DNA of 64,000 bases from NCBI GenBank assembly GCA_949292795.1, contig CASFBR010000085.1, forward strand, positions 18,990 to 82,989. The letters run 5' to 3'. This document shows, piece by piece, positions 44,904 to 54,003 of the stretch. The translations under genes and the position numbers were made by a program. The notes under the pieces are model-generated. The model searched no databases and was not told where the DNA came from. It worked only from the letters and a program-made list of their open reading frames with translations. Every line of letters starts with the position of its first letter. Within the stretch, counting starts at the first letter, position 1. The stretch is from an uncultured Eubacteriales bacterium. GTDB lineage: Bacteria > Bacillota > Clostridia > Lachnospirales > Lachnospiraceae.

Positions 44904-44942
44904 GGCCGCAGCCCTATAAAGAGACAGGGCTGCGGCCTTGTA
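44899..44942 (-). terminator. Terminator of the ktr-pit operon
   Basis: Perfect 17-bp arms 44899-44915 and 44926-44942 with a 10-nt loop, followed on the minus strand by TATTTTG. It lies 90 bp after the DUF47 stop codon. The T-run is modest. Confidence 0.65.
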
Positions 44943-45032
44943 TGTACCGCAAATCCGCCGCAGCGCGGCATCATCAGACAATTTTTATCAAAAAAGTCCT
45001 GACGCCGGTGGCAAAACGGTGGCAAGCGCCGA

Positions 45033-45656
45033 TTAAGAATTTTTCATAACAACACTTTCTACGACATCGGCCACATGCTCACAGGCATCGGCACATTTTT
45101 CAAGATAATCATAAATTTCCCGCCACGCGATAATGGCAAGGACATCCTTCTCCTGAGTGTGGAGCCGGCGCATACTGTCGATATACAGATGATCCGCCTT
45201 TTCCTCCAGAGAATTGATATGGATCACATGGGTCATCAGTTTATTGGAATGTCTGAAATTTTTAAACTCCTCCAGAAGGCTGCACATTTCTTCACAGCAT
45301 TCAATGACAATATCCAGCATTGCCAGCGCATCCTCGCGGATCACATGGACATCATTGATATATATTCTAAGCAGCACTTCCTCGATCTTATCGGTCACCT
45401 CGTCGATATGGTGGCTTAAGGAAACGATGTCCTCCCGCTCAATGGGTGTGATAAACGCCTTGGCAAGCTGATCCGTGAGACGGTGCTTATGCTCGTCACC
45501 GGCGCGCTCAATTTCATGAAGCTCATCTTGGCGCTGGGAAATATCCTCACTTTTAAAATTTTCCAGAGTCTTTTTTAACTGTCTGGCCGCGTCCAGCGAC
45601 AGCCGGGCACAGGCGGTAAAATTATCAAAATAAAAAGCGTCTTGTTTTTTCGACAT
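45033..45656 (-). CDS. DUF47/PhoU-like Pit accessory protein
   Basis: 207-residue all-alpha protein of the DUF47 family, with the E-x3-D metal-binding repeats of PhoU-like folds (ELHEIERAGDEHKHRL; HINSLEEKADHLY; YDYLEKCADACEHVADVVE). It is thought to regulate or assist Pit phosphate transporters, and here it directly follows pit by 19 bp. It is the last gene of the operon. Ribosome site GGAG before the ATG at 45656. Confidence 0.92.
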   Translation of the reverse strand: MSKKQDAFYFDNFTACARLSLDAARQLKKTLENFKSEDISQRQDELHEIERAGDEHKHRLTDQLAKAFITPIEREDIVSLSHHIDEVTDKIEEVLLRIYINDVHVIREDALAMLDIVIECCEEMCSLLEEFKNFRHSNKLMTHVIHINSLEEKADHLYIDSMRRLHTQEKDVLAIIAWREIYDYLEKCADACEHVADVVESVVMKNS

Positions 45657-45675
45657 GATCTTACTCCTTCACTTA

Positions 45676-46734
45676 TCAGAAAATCAACATAAATATTTTA
45701 GCCATAACAAAGCTTATAAGACCGCATCCCGGGAATGTAAATATCCAGGTAAGCATCATATCCTTCACGACCCCGAAATTGATCGCCGATATACGCTTGA
45801 CCGCCCCCACGCCCATAATGGCGCTGGTCTTTGTATGCGTCGTCGACACCGGGATACCAAACAGGCTGGAATACAGCAGGCACAAAGCGCCGGACAGGTC
45901 TGCGCAAAAGCCCTGATAGCGCTCCAGCTTGACCATATCCATACCGACAGACTTAATGATCTTTTCACCGCCGACACTCGTTCCAAGCCCCATAACAATA
46001 CTGCAAAGCAGCATCAGCCATACGGGGATTTCCATGCCGGTCACTGAATTTTGATTGTTGGCAAAGGCGATGCCGAGGAACAAAACACCGATAAATTTCT
46101 GGCCGTCCTGAGCGCCGTGCATAAAGCTCATCGCTGCGGCTCCGGCGATCTGCGCATAGCCAAAAACGCGGTTCGCCTTGCGCCGGTCCAGCGCCCGGCA
46201 TAAAATTGTCACCAGCTTACATATAACCCATCCGGTCAAAAAGCCCAGGGCAAGACTTAAAACAAGGCCGTAAATAACCTTGACCCACTCGCTGCCATTG
46301 ACGCCGTCGGTGCCGTGCTGGATAGCGATCGCAGCGCCTGTAAGGCCGGCGATCAGGCTGTGGCTTTCACTCGTCGGTATACCAAAAAACGAGGCCGCGA
46401 CACTGTAAACAACAATAGACAATAAGGCCGCGCACAAAGCAATGAGCGCCTCGTGGGTACTATCGCCGAAATCGACCATATTACTGATCGTGGATGCCAC
46501 AGAGCTGTTGATCTGAGTCATCACAAAAACGCCCAGAAAGTTAAAGGCAGCGCTCATCAGGATCGCTTTGCGCGGGCTTAAGCACCGCGTTGTCACGCAG
46601 GTGGCAATGGCATTTGGGGCATCGGTCCAGCCGTTGACAAAGATCACACCTAACGTCAGAAGAACTGTGACCAGCAGCACCGGGCTCCCTAAAATTGCCT
46701 GCCAGAATTGTACAAATGAAACTGAATCTCCCAT
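45676..46734 (-). CDS. pit: Inorganic phosphate transporter, PiT family
   Basis: 352-residue membrane protein with about ten spans and the two PiT signature repeats: GWTDAPNAIATCVTTR in the N-terminal half and SFMHGAQDGQKFIGV in the second half, with GTSVGGEKIIKS and GIPVSTTHTKTSAIMG. It imports metal phosphate with H+ or Na+. It lies 33 bp after ktrA and 19 bp before DUF47. The grouping with KtrAB suggests coordinated potassium and phosphate uptake. Confidence 0.94.
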   Translation of the reverse strand: MGDSVSFVQFWQAILGSPVLLVTVLLTLGVIFVNGWTDAPNAIATCVTTRCLSPRKAILMSAAFNFLGVFVMTQINSSVASTISNMVDFGDSTHEALIALCAALLSIVVYSVAASFFGIPTSESHSLIAGLTGAAIAIQHGTDGVNGSEWVKVIYGLVLSLALGFLTGWVICKLVTILCRALDRRKANRVFGYAQIAGAAAMSFMHGAQDGQKFIGVLFLGIAFANNQNSVTGMEIPVWLMLLCSIVMGLGTSVGGEKIIKSVGMDMVKLERYQGFCADLSGALCLLYSSLFGIPVSTTHTKTSAIMGVGAVKRISAINFGVVKDMMLTWIFTFPGCGLISFVMAKIFMLIF

Positions 46735-46767
46735 GTTTTTTCTCTTTTCTTTTTATCTTTTCATCTT

Positions 46768-47430
46768 CTAAAATGTATTTTCAAAAGCATCAATGTTGTC
46801 GACCTTGCCGATAACTACAAGGACATCGCCGGCCTGAAAGCGGTCATCCGGTGTAATCTCAATATCCGTCTCGGAATCCCTCTCTAAAGCGATAATATTG
46901 AGCTTATACTTTTTACGGATATTGATCTCCTCTACCGTCTTTCCTACAAGCTGCTCCGGCAGCTGTATCTGACGGATTTCCACGCTGTTGCACAAAGAAA
47001 CGTAATCCAGAAATGTGCTGGATATGAGCCGTTTTCCAAGGCGCAGCGCCATATCCCGCTCCGGATAGACGACCTCCGCGCCGAGCTTTTTAAGGACAGC
47101 GCCCTGCTCCTCACTCCGGGCCTTGGCAATCACCTTCGGAACGCCCATCTCGATGACGCACATGGTCGTCAAAATACTGACATCCACCTTTTCACCGATA
47201 CAGATCACAACAACATCGCAGTTTTGAATACCGATCTCTCGTAATGTCTCCCCGGTGAGATTATCCGAAACAAAGGCATGTTCCGTATACTGGCGCATTT
47301 CCCTGACGCGGCTTTCGTCGCGGTCGATCACAATAACTTCCTTTCCGGCCTGGGCAAGCATCACTGCCAGCGCCGAACCAAACCGCCCAAGGCCGATCAC
47401 GCCGTAAGCGGTATTTTGCTTCTTTCTCAT
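46768..47430 (-). CDS. ktrA: Ktr/Trk potassium uptake regulatory subunit (RCK)
   Basis: About 220 residues with an N-terminal RCK/NAD-binding domain (GVIGLGRFGSALAVMLA, DRDESRV) and a C-terminal TrkA-C domain (VGKTVEEINIRKKYKLNIIAL...DDRFQAGDVLVVIG). A cytosolic ring that gates KtrB in response to nucleotides or c-di-AMP. The ATG at 47430 is preferred; the Met three codons earlier lies too close to GAGGAG. It follows ktrB by 19 bp. Confidence 0.93.
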   Translation of the reverse strand: MRKKQNTAYGVIGLGRFGSALAVMLAQAGKEVIVIDRDESRVREMRQYTEHAFVSDNLTGETLREIGIQNCDVVVICIGEKVDVSILTTMCVIEMGVPKVIAKARSEEQGAVLKKLGAEVVYPERDMALRLGKRLISSTFLDYVSLCNSVEIRQIQLPEQLVGKTVEEINIRKKYKLNIIALERDSETDIEITPDDRFQAGDVLVVIGKVDNIDAFENTF

Positions 47431-47449
47431 AGTTTTCATTCTCCTCTTT

Positions 47450-48754
47450 TTAACCTATGACAACAGTCTCCTCTGTATATCGTGCATTGGGTTCACCCCG
47501 CTCGATCCACATGGAAAGCAGTGTGAATGCGCCGACACGGCCGATAAACATTACCAGAATGATCACAAGCTTCCCGGCATCACACAAATCCGGCGTGATC
47601 CCTGTGGAAAGCCCTACGGTGCCAAACGCCGAAATAACCTCAAAAAGCAGCGCGATAAAGCTGCAGTCCGGCTCTAAAAGGCACATGGCAAACACCGCCA
47701 CGCCTACCACGGCGATCGATAAGATCGTAATGGAAAATGCTTTTGTGATGTTTTGTCTGGAAATACTCCGGCGGAACGCATGCGCACCGCGTTTGGTGAA
47801 CATTCCGCGAAATTCCTGTACCATGACAAAAAATGTACTCGTTTTGATACCGCCGCCGGTCGAACCCGGTGAGGCACCGATAAACATCAGCACACACATG
47901 ACAAAAAGTCCGGCGTTTGTAAAGCTGCCAATCGGATAGGTCGAAAAACCGGCTGTTCGTGTCGATACACTGTGGAAAAACGCTCCCATCCATGTAATGT
48001 CCTCTGTCGCCTTAAGAAGCAGCGTACCAACAACAAGCAGTACAATCGTTGTTGTAATCACAACCTTTGAATGGAGCGAGAGCTTTTTAAAACGTTTGTG
48101 CTTTAAAACATCCTGGATCACAAGGAAGCCGATACCTCCGAAAATGATCAGAAAGCATGTCGTCAGGTTCAGTAAAATATCATCCCTGTAAGGAATAAGG
48201 TTTTGCAGCCCTCCCAGAATATCAAATCCGGAGTTATTAAACGCTGCAATAGAATGGAAAATGCTGATGCCGATGGCATGGGGCAGCTCGTAATCCTGTG
48301 AAAACACAATAAAGCTTAAAATTGCCCCCACAAGCTCAAAGCAGATCGTCGTAAGCAGCACGGCCTTGACCAGGCGGACGATCCCCTGGTAATTATCCAC
48401 ATTGAGCGCCTCCTTCACCACAAGCCGGCTTTTAATACTGATTTTTTTGCCGGCGGCGATCATCAGTCCCACACCGATCGATGTAACGCCCAGGCCGCCG
48501 ACCTGGATCAGCGCGGCAACGATCCCCTGACCGATCGGTGTAAAATGATCGGCCGTATCGATCGCAATAAGACCGGTCACGCATACTGCACTTGTGGACG
48601 TAAACAATGCATCCACAAAGGTTACCTTTACTCCGTCCCGCACGGAAAAAGGCATCAGTAGGAGCAATGCTCCTATCAGGATCACAAGCGCAAAACCGGC
48701 CACGATCAGCCGGCCCGGCGGCTGTTTTTTTATGATCTGAATCATCCTCTTCAT
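47450..48754 (-). CDS. ktrB: Potassium uptake protein KtrB
   Basis: 434-residue membrane translocator with four pore-loop repeats: STSAVCVTGLI, AAFNNSGFDIL, STRTAGFSTYP and SAFGTVGLSTGI, supplying the TVGYG-like selectivity glycines. It forms a dimer gated by KtrA. It is the first gene of ktrB-ktrA-pit-DUF47. AGGAG precedes the ATG at 48754. Confidence 0.94.
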   Translation of the reverse strand: MKRMIQIIKKQPPGRLIVAGFALVILIGALLLLMPFSVRDGVKVTFVDALFTSTSAVCVTGLIAIDTADHFTPIGQGIVAALIQVGGLGVTSIGVGLMIAAGKKISIKSRLVVKEALNVDNYQGIVRLVKAVLLTTICFELVGAILSFIVFSQDYELPHAIGISIFHSIAAFNNSGFDILGGLQNLIPYRDDILLNLTTCFLIIFGGIGFLVIQDVLKHKRFKKLSLHSKVVITTTIVLLVVGTLLLKATEDITWMGAFFHSVSTRTAGFSTYPIGSFTNAGLFVMCVLMFIGASPGSTGGGIKTSTFFVMVQEFRGMFTKRGAHAFRRSISRQNITKAFSITILSIAVVGVAVFAMCLLEPDCSFIALLFEVISAFGTVGLSTGITPDLCDAGKLVIILVMFIGRVGAFTLLSMWIERGEPNARYTEETVVIG

Positions 48755-48805
48755 ATTTCTCCTGCTTTCTGGACACGGATGCCGCTTTCAGGCATGCATG
48801 TACTG

Positions 48806-49297
48806 TTATACCTTTGATCTGCTTTTAAGTACACGGGCCTTTTTATCAGCCTCCAATGTCCCCACTTTTTTATCAAAGACAGCCTGTACTGTCATTATTC
48901 CGGCTGTCCATGCACGTTTTTTTCCGTCCTTTTGCCACAGGGCAAACAGCTCGCATAAAAACCGTGCCTTATAAAACGGTACCGGCTGAAAATGATATAA
49001 AAGTGAAGCAATCCTAAAAAGAATGGCCAGACCTGCTCCAGGCACAAAAATAGCTCCGGCAGACTTAACGCGCACATGCTGATATGTAATCGGTGCAGTG
49101 CTGCTGCCGGAATATAAATCGTAGTTTTGCGCGCCGCCAGAACCTCCGTCGGCCGGCGCAATGGCTGTCTCACTTTTTTCAAGGCCTGACTGTACCGCCC
49201 ACTGCGCGTCATAAGCTTTGTCTCCGCTCAGCAGGGCGTACAGGCCGGCGATCAGAATGATAAAAACTGCAGCCGCGGCTTTAATGTTTTGTATCAC
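48806..49297 (-). CDS. Hypothetical protein with an N-terminal membrane anchor
   Basis: 163-residue frame with a GTG start at 49297 and a weak GGGAG 13 nt upstream. A signal anchor at residues 7-26 (AAAVFIILIAGLYALLSG) is followed by a Gly/Ser/Thr-rich stretch (ADGGSGGAQNYDLYSGSSTAP) and a basic C-terminus (KKARVLKSRSKV). I do not recognise a family. A shorter overlapping frame at 48895-49212 is less likely. It lies 50 bp before ktrB and may belong to its operon, or be spurious. Confidence 0.5.
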   Translation of the reverse strand: MIQNIKAAAAVFIILIAGLYALLSGDKAYDAQWAVQSGLEKSETAIAPADGGSGGAQNYDLYSGSSTAPITYQHVRVKSAGAIFVPGAGLAILFRIASLLYHFQPVPFYKARFLCELFALWQKDGKKRAWTAGIMTVQAVFDKKVGTLEADKKARVLKSRSKV

Positions 49298-49449
49298 GAC
49301 TTTCTCGCGCTCCCTAAAATTTCTGGTCTGTCATTTAAAAATTTCAGCACATACCGGCAGGCAAAACTTCGCGTTTTGAATTACATCCCGGCCTGGCTGA
49401 ACTGTAATCAAAATATCACAAAACTATGGAAATGTCAATTTATATCCTC

Positions 49450-49478
49450 TTGAAAAAAACAGACGAATGGGGCATAAT
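49450..49478 (+). promoter_or_regulatory. Promoter of the Cof-type HAD gene
   Basis: TTGAAA (49450-49455) and CATAAT (49473-49478) with a 17-bp spacer, about 100 nt upstream of the start codon. Confidence 0.6.
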
Positions 49479-49578
49479 AGTTTTGCGCGCGGCCTATGGG
49501 CCGTTTCCGGCGCACATTTTTCAAAAAAGCCGTACATACAAAACAGTGAGGCATTTAAGAGTGAGGAGTTTAGATAAT

Positions 49579-50415
49579 ATGAAAGATATAATAGACACAA
49601 AAGATACTATGGATTTAAAGCGAAAGATGCTCTTTTTTGATATTGACGGCACACTGATTCCAGAAGGCCGCAGCTTTGTGCCGGACAGTACTTATAAAGC
49701 GCTCGTCCGTGCCCATGACCATGGACATCTTCTGTTTATCAATACCGGCCGTACATGGTTTAATGTTGACCCATATCTGCGGGAACTGCCGTTTGACGGA
49801 TATGTCTGCGGCTGCGGCACTTATATCTGCTACCACGGCCGGCAGCTCCTTAGCCGTACGATCCCCCATGACCGTTGTATCAAACTCATCCAGTTGATGC
49901 GTCTATGCAATATTCCCGGCTTTTATGAAGAGAAGGAGCATATTTACTTTGATACGCACGCATATGCAGCTAATGATACAATCCTTAAGGATGCACGCCG
50001 GATGTTTGGGACAAAGGCTTTTGAATTTCCCGATGACATCCATGACCCGTCTTTCACTTTTGACAAGATTCTTGCATTTTTAAGACCGGACAGCGATATT
50101 GAAACCTTTCGCAAATACAGCGATGACTTTCTGGAATATATCAACCGGGGACACGGTATTGCCGAGATCACTCAGAAGGACTGCTCCAAAGCCACCGGAA
50201 TCCGGTTTCTGTGTGATCATCTAAATATTCCCCTGGAACACTGTTTTGCTTTTGGGGACAGTCCTAATGACCTGTCTATGTTAGATTATGTTCCCGTCAG
50301 CATTGCCATGGGTAACAGCACTCCTGCGGTGAAAGAACGCTGTTCCTATGTCACAGACGATGTGGAACATAATGGGATCTACAATGCCATGAAGCATTTC
50401 GGGCTCATCGCATGA
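49579..50415 (+). CDS. Cof-type HAD-IIB phosphatase
   Basis: 278-residue hydrolase. HAD motif I is FFDIDGTLIPEG (two Asp), motif II FINTGRT, the C2B cap lies at about 85-190, and motifs III/IV are KDCSKATGI and FGDSPNDLSML. This is the Cof/YkrA-like sugar-phosphate or nucleotide phosphatase class. The ATG at 49579 has GAGGAG 10 nt upstream; earlier in-frame codons lack support. It is monocistronic and converges on the SseB gene with 58 bp between. Confidence 0.9.
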   Translation: MKDIIDTKDTMDLKRKMLFFDIDGTLIPEGRSFVPDSTYKALVRAHDHGHLLFINTGRTWFNVDPYLRELPFDGYVCGCGTYICYHGRQLLSRTIPHDRCIKLIQLMRLCNIPGFYEEKEHIYFDTHAYAANDTILKDARRMFGTKAFEFPDDIHDPSFTFDKILAFLRPDSDIETFRKYSDDFLEYINRGHGIAEITQKDCSKATGIRFLCDHLNIPLEHCFAFGDSPNDLSMLDYVPVSIAMGNSTPAVKERCSYVTDDVEHNGIYNAMKHFGLIA

Positions 50416-50473
50416 ACAGTCTCATACGATAAGCCCTCTTCTGTAATCAGGCATCTGCCTTGGCGGCCGCATT

Positions 50474-51802
50474 TTAGCGGCTGCCGGCAGGATTCTGATC
50501 GGTTTTGCGCATCATCAGATTAATCGTATTTGGATTGATAATCACACCTTTAATCTGTGCCGGCAAAGCCGCAAGTATTTTATCAAAATACATTTTCATA
50601 TAACGGTATTCCGGCTTGTTCCCGCCGTCTTTTTCAACCCGCTCCTTTTCTTTAAGTTCAAAATCTCTGGCTGTCTGCAAATCCGTAAATACCGGACAGT
50701 ACTGCTCGCCGTTTGTCAATGTTACCACCGGGAAATGCACCTGATCCGGCTGATCGCCCGCCTTGGTAACAAACGCCGGCATCGCCAGACGGCCTTCTCT
50801 TAAATGTGCAAAAAGTTCCTCCTTCATCCCCTTTAGTTCTTCAGAATCCTTCTCCCCTTCCGGCCGGCGTTCTTCCTGACAAATATAGATCGCCGTAAGC
50901 ATCAGCTCCGGATTAAGTATCGGCTGTTTTTCCTCGGGCAGTTTTGAGTAATCCGGCTTTGGCACAAGACCTGTCAGTTGTATAATACCATCATTTTCGG
51001 TCTTAACCGCATTCACGCCCAAAAGGTAGAGTTCAAAAAAAGTCCGGTAAAACTGCCGGTTAAGCAGCCGCTCACTGTAAAGCGGAATATGTTTTTCCCC
51101 ATAATCCTTTACTGCGGCCTCCGCCGCATCTTTTGTAGCATAGACAAATACCTGGTCATCAAAAGTTTCGCTGTCACATTCCACATAAGGCAGTTTTGTA
51201 AGCGATGAATAAAGGATATAAAGCTCTTTTTTAATCCACAGACGCACAGCCGGGCGGCTCTGTTCCTGAACAAAGTCCTCTTTTAAAAAGCTGCATACCG
51301 CCCATACCGGCAGGCCGATCACCGTCTGCCCCCGGTCAATGATCACAGCCGTTACCCCACGGGAAAAAAGATTGAGGAAAAACGGCGGGAACTGGCTGTG
51401 CGGAATCGCTTTTATGTCTAACGGCGTGCCCTGTTTGCCAAGCGCATCCACAGCCGCTTTGGCGCCTTCTTTTGTACTGAAAACAAATATCTGATTATCC
51501 TGTGTCTTTGGATTGACCTCGGTATATAAAAGTTCGCGCTCCTTTTTTATAAGAATAAAGCATTCTTCAAGTGCCCAAAGCTTTACAATCACATGATTTT
51601 CAAAAAAAGCCATGCGTTTTGCGAAAAACAGTCTCCTCTTGGCATCCTTCGCATTATTTTGCATATAAACCGCTGACATATGATGCAGCAGAATCAGATC
51701 CTGCATCGGAAGACCGGCGTAATATGTACCGGCAAGAGCCTTGCCGTCCGCCCCTATGCCTAAAAGTGCTTCCTGTAATTCCTTTTGTCTGTCTTTTTCC
51801 AT
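50474..51802 (-). CDS. SseB-domain protein with internal repeats
   Basis: 442-residue cytosolic protein built from related units. Two N-terminal units share the pattern F-STKEGAKAAV, PHSQFPPFFLNLFSRGVTAVII and VFVYATKDAAEAAV, LNRQFYRTFFELYLLGVNAV; a third, C-terminal unit (about 330-442) is a recognisable SseB N-domain with LREGRLAMPAFVTK and FPVVTLTNGEQYCPVFTDL. No catalytic motif or membrane span is seen. In Lachnospiraceae SseB-like proteins are often of unknown function. The gene lies about 115 bp downstream of the DUF2284 gene on the same strand. Confidence 0.78.
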   Translation of the reverse strand: MEKDRQKELQEALLGIGADGKALAGTYYAGLPMQDLILLHHMSAVYMQNNAKDAKRRLFFAKRMAFFENHVIVKLWALEECFILIKKERELLYTEVNPKTQDNQIFVFSTKEGAKAAVDALGKQGTPLDIKAIPHSQFPPFFLNLFSRGVTAVIIDRGQTVIGLPVWAVCSFLKEDFVQEQSRPAVRLWIKKELYILYSSLTKLPYVECDSETFDDQVFVYATKDAAEAAVKDYGEKHIPLYSERLLNRQFYRTFFELYLLGVNAVKTENDGIIQLTGLVPKPDYSKLPEEKQPILNPELMLTAIYICQEERRPEGEKDSEELKGMKEELFAHLREGRLAMPAFVTKAGDQPDQVHFPVVTLTNGEQYCPVFTDLQTARDFELKEKERVEKDGGNKPEYRYMKMYFDKILAALPAQIKGVIINPNTINLMMRKTDQNPAGSR

Positions 51803-51916
51803 TAAAATCCCCTTCCCGGGCCTGAGGCCCCGAAAATATTACTCTATGGTATCTCCCGCCACAGCGGGTATATCGGCGAATGCCGCACAGATGCCCAGTC
51901 ATGGCAAACAGTTATC

Positions 51917-52495
51917 TTAAATATCTTCTGGCAGAAAAACAGCTCCGAAATAAGTAACCGTATTCTGTCCGTTAATATAATTCAATCCGGCCTTTGCTGC
52001 CAGATCAGACACAAAAATCCCATGGGACTCCAGCGATGCAAATGCTTCATCTGGATAACGGCATGGCTTTTGCCCGCCGACGGTACATGTTTCGCACCGG
52101 TGACAGCCGCCGGCGGACAGACACAGCATCGGGGGAAAACCGCCGTCTGCCAGCGGCTTTATATACTGCCGGATCGTTTTCACAGCCTTTAAAAATACAG
52201 CGTCAAACTGCTCTGCCGCTTCCTCCATGCCTTCAAAATCATAGGAATCCTCCAGCGGACGGATCGTCTGTACGACAATCGCCTGACTGTAAGCGCGCAC
52301 CTTTTGTATACACTCGTCAATCGCTCCGCAATGCGGCGGACAGACCCAGGTACGCCCATATTCTCCGCAGTAATTCATTTCACAGTTCTGGCGCAGTCCC
52401 GGATCCAAAATAATGTCACTGACCATCACGCGGGCACAGTTATTGGCACCGCAGCTAATCTTTAACTCCTCCAAAAAACTTTGAGTCACTTCCAT
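51917..52495 (-). CDS. DUF2284 metal-binding (Fe-S) protein
   Basis: 192-residue Cys-rich protein of the DUF2284 family: CGANNCARVMV, CGEYGRTWVCPPHCG and CLSAGGCHRCETCTVGGQKPCRYP. The cysteine pattern suggests one or more Fe-S clusters or zinc. The ATG at 52495 follows GGGGAG. Family function is unknown. It starts 27 bp after the CARF nuclease gene and could be in the same transcription unit. Confidence 0.82.
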   Translation of the reverse strand: MEVTQSFLEELKISCGANNCARVMVSDIILDPGLRQNCEMNYCGEYGRTWVCPPHCGAIDECIQKVRAYSQAIVVQTIRPLEDSYDFEGMEEAAEQFDAVFLKAVKTIRQYIKPLADGGFPPMLCLSAGGCHRCETCTVGGQKPCRYPDEAFASLESHGIFVSDLAAKAGLNYINGQNTVTYFGAVFLPEDI

Positions 52496-52522
52496 CCCTG
52501 ACTCCCCTTTCATCTAATTGAT

Positions 52523-53707
52523 TTATCGTATAATCGTGCGGTTCTGGCAGATCGCCCGCTCCAGGCGTTTTGGAAAATCGGGGCGGCGAAGATCGCTCTC
52601 ATCCAGAACAATAATCCCCATTTCTTTTGCTTTCAGGTAAATACCCATCCGGCGCTCCTTAATATTGCTGTATGTCACAAGCACACGGATCACATGGCCG
52701 CGGCTGGCTCTGTGGCTCACCGCATACAGCTCGTTTAAGGCGTCCGCATCCGTGGCATTTTCTGACATCTTGCAGGAAATGATCACCGGAACCCAGCCAA
52801 ACATGGCCGTCACATCGATCTCATTGCCGATAATATCCTGCCCGTCATTGCGGTTCCAGTCGACCTTCAGACTGTTGCGCACATCATGAAATTTATCTGA
52901 GCCTTTCAGCGCATAATATGTGAAAAATTCAAGCCACACGCCATAGGTCGTCAGTAAATTCAGGCTTTCCCGGTCTTTATAATCAAACTCCACGCGCCCG
53001 CCGCTCATGCTCAGATTCCGGATCATATGGGTGCGGGCCAGAAAATGCATCAGTTTTTCATCTGGCACCGTTTTGCGCCCCCGCGTCACCGGCTCAGCGC
53101 TAAAATGCCGGCTGCTTCCGGAACGGATGCCTGCGCTGTGCTTTTGTAAAAAAGTACATGCCTCTGACCATTCCGATGTATGCTCCAGTATTTTACATGC
53201 TGTGGCGTACAGATTTTCCCGGTTTTTCTCAAGGTAAGCCTCATCGGCGCTGGCAATAATCCGTCCGCCCGCAGCTTCCACAATATCTGTAAAGTCAAGA
53301 CTCTGGACACCAAAGCGCCGCCCGGGATGGCTGATGGAAAACAGGCGGAAATGCCGTATGTCCGCACATACAAGCGATAAAGCTGACTTTTCAAAGCAGC
53401 GGTACGCTGCAACGGCCGCCAGCTCATTTCCTCCGGTGAGATCGATCATCACCTCATCGGACTCAAACGCTTCGATATAGCGGCCAAGCTTATCTTCCAG
53501 CCCCCAAAAATCCGAAGAATCAAAGGTGCCGACCTCCAGCTTTAAATACGGGATATATTTGCGGCATGCAAGAAACGTATCATAAACCGCGGTTTTAGTA
53601 AAATACATCGGATCAAAGTAAAACATCACCCGGTCCGGCTTCGTTCCCAGCACAGCCACTATATTTTCAAGAATATTTTTATGATAAAACTCGATCAGGA
53701 TTTTCAA
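52523..53707 (-). CDS. Card1/Can2-like CARF-domain nuclease (DUF1887)
   Basis: 394-residue protein with an N-terminal CARF fold (KILIEFYHKNILENI; the ligand-loop motif DLTGGNELAAVAA at about 89-101) and a C-terminal PD-(D/E)xK nuclease domain: WLEFFTYYAL (E260), NEIDVTAMFGWVPVIISCKM (E296, D298, K313). In Card1/Can2, binding of cyclic tetra-adenylate to the CARF domain activates cleavage of DNA or RNA. The family start is KILIEFY, so I chose TTG at 53707 (GGGAG 4 nt before); an ATG at 53725 is the alternative. No Cas or CRISPR feature is seen in the window. Confidence 0.85.
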   Translation of the reverse strand: MKILIEFYHKNILENIVAVLGTKPDRVMFYFDPMYFTKTAVYDTFLACRKYIPYLKLEVGTFDSSDFWGLEDKLGRYIEAFESDEVMIDLTGGNELAAVAAYRCFEKSALSLVCADIRHFRLFSISHPGRRFGVQSLDFTDIVEAAGGRIIASADEAYLEKNRENLYATACKILEHTSEWSEACTFLQKHSAGIRSGSSRHFSAEPVTRGRKTVPDEKLMHFLARTHMIRNLSMSGGRVEFDYKDRESLNLLTTYGVWLEFFTYYALKGSDKFHDVRNSLKVDWNRNDGQDIIGNEIDVTAMFGWVPVIISCKMSENATDADALNELYAVSHRASRGHVIRVLVTYSNIKERRMGIYLKAKEMGIIVLDESDLRRPDFPKRLERAICQNRTIIR

Positions 53708-53736
53708 CCGACTCCCGCCTTTCATTAAACAGCTTT

Positions 53737-53982
53737 GCCGGGCACAACCTCGCTTCGCTCGGTCGCGGTTGCCAAGCGCCGGTGGCGCCTGTCCGGCAAC
53801 GACCAAAGCGGCAGCGCAGACCTTCGCCCGATGCTTCCTAATGGCCGCCCGGCTCTCTTTTTACTGTACTCCGCCGGGCACAACCTCGCTTCGCTCGGTC
53901 GCGGGCTTCGCCCGATGGTCTGCTATCCGCAAGGACCGCCCGGCAAGCCGGCCATCCTTGTGGATGGCAGACCGCCCGGCTC
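53737..53982. repeat. Tandem GC-rich intergenic repeat units
   Basis: A 32-bp segment starting GCCGGGCACAACC occurs exactly at 53737-53768 and 53873-53904. Each begins a unit that ends in a CCGCCCGGCTC-like segment (53845-53855 and 53972-53982), giving inverted-repeat ends. No gene is convincing within 53708-54003; frames crossing it are produced by the repeats. Confidence 0.75.
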
Positions 53983-54003
53983 ATTGCTGTCGCGAACATT
54001 ATA

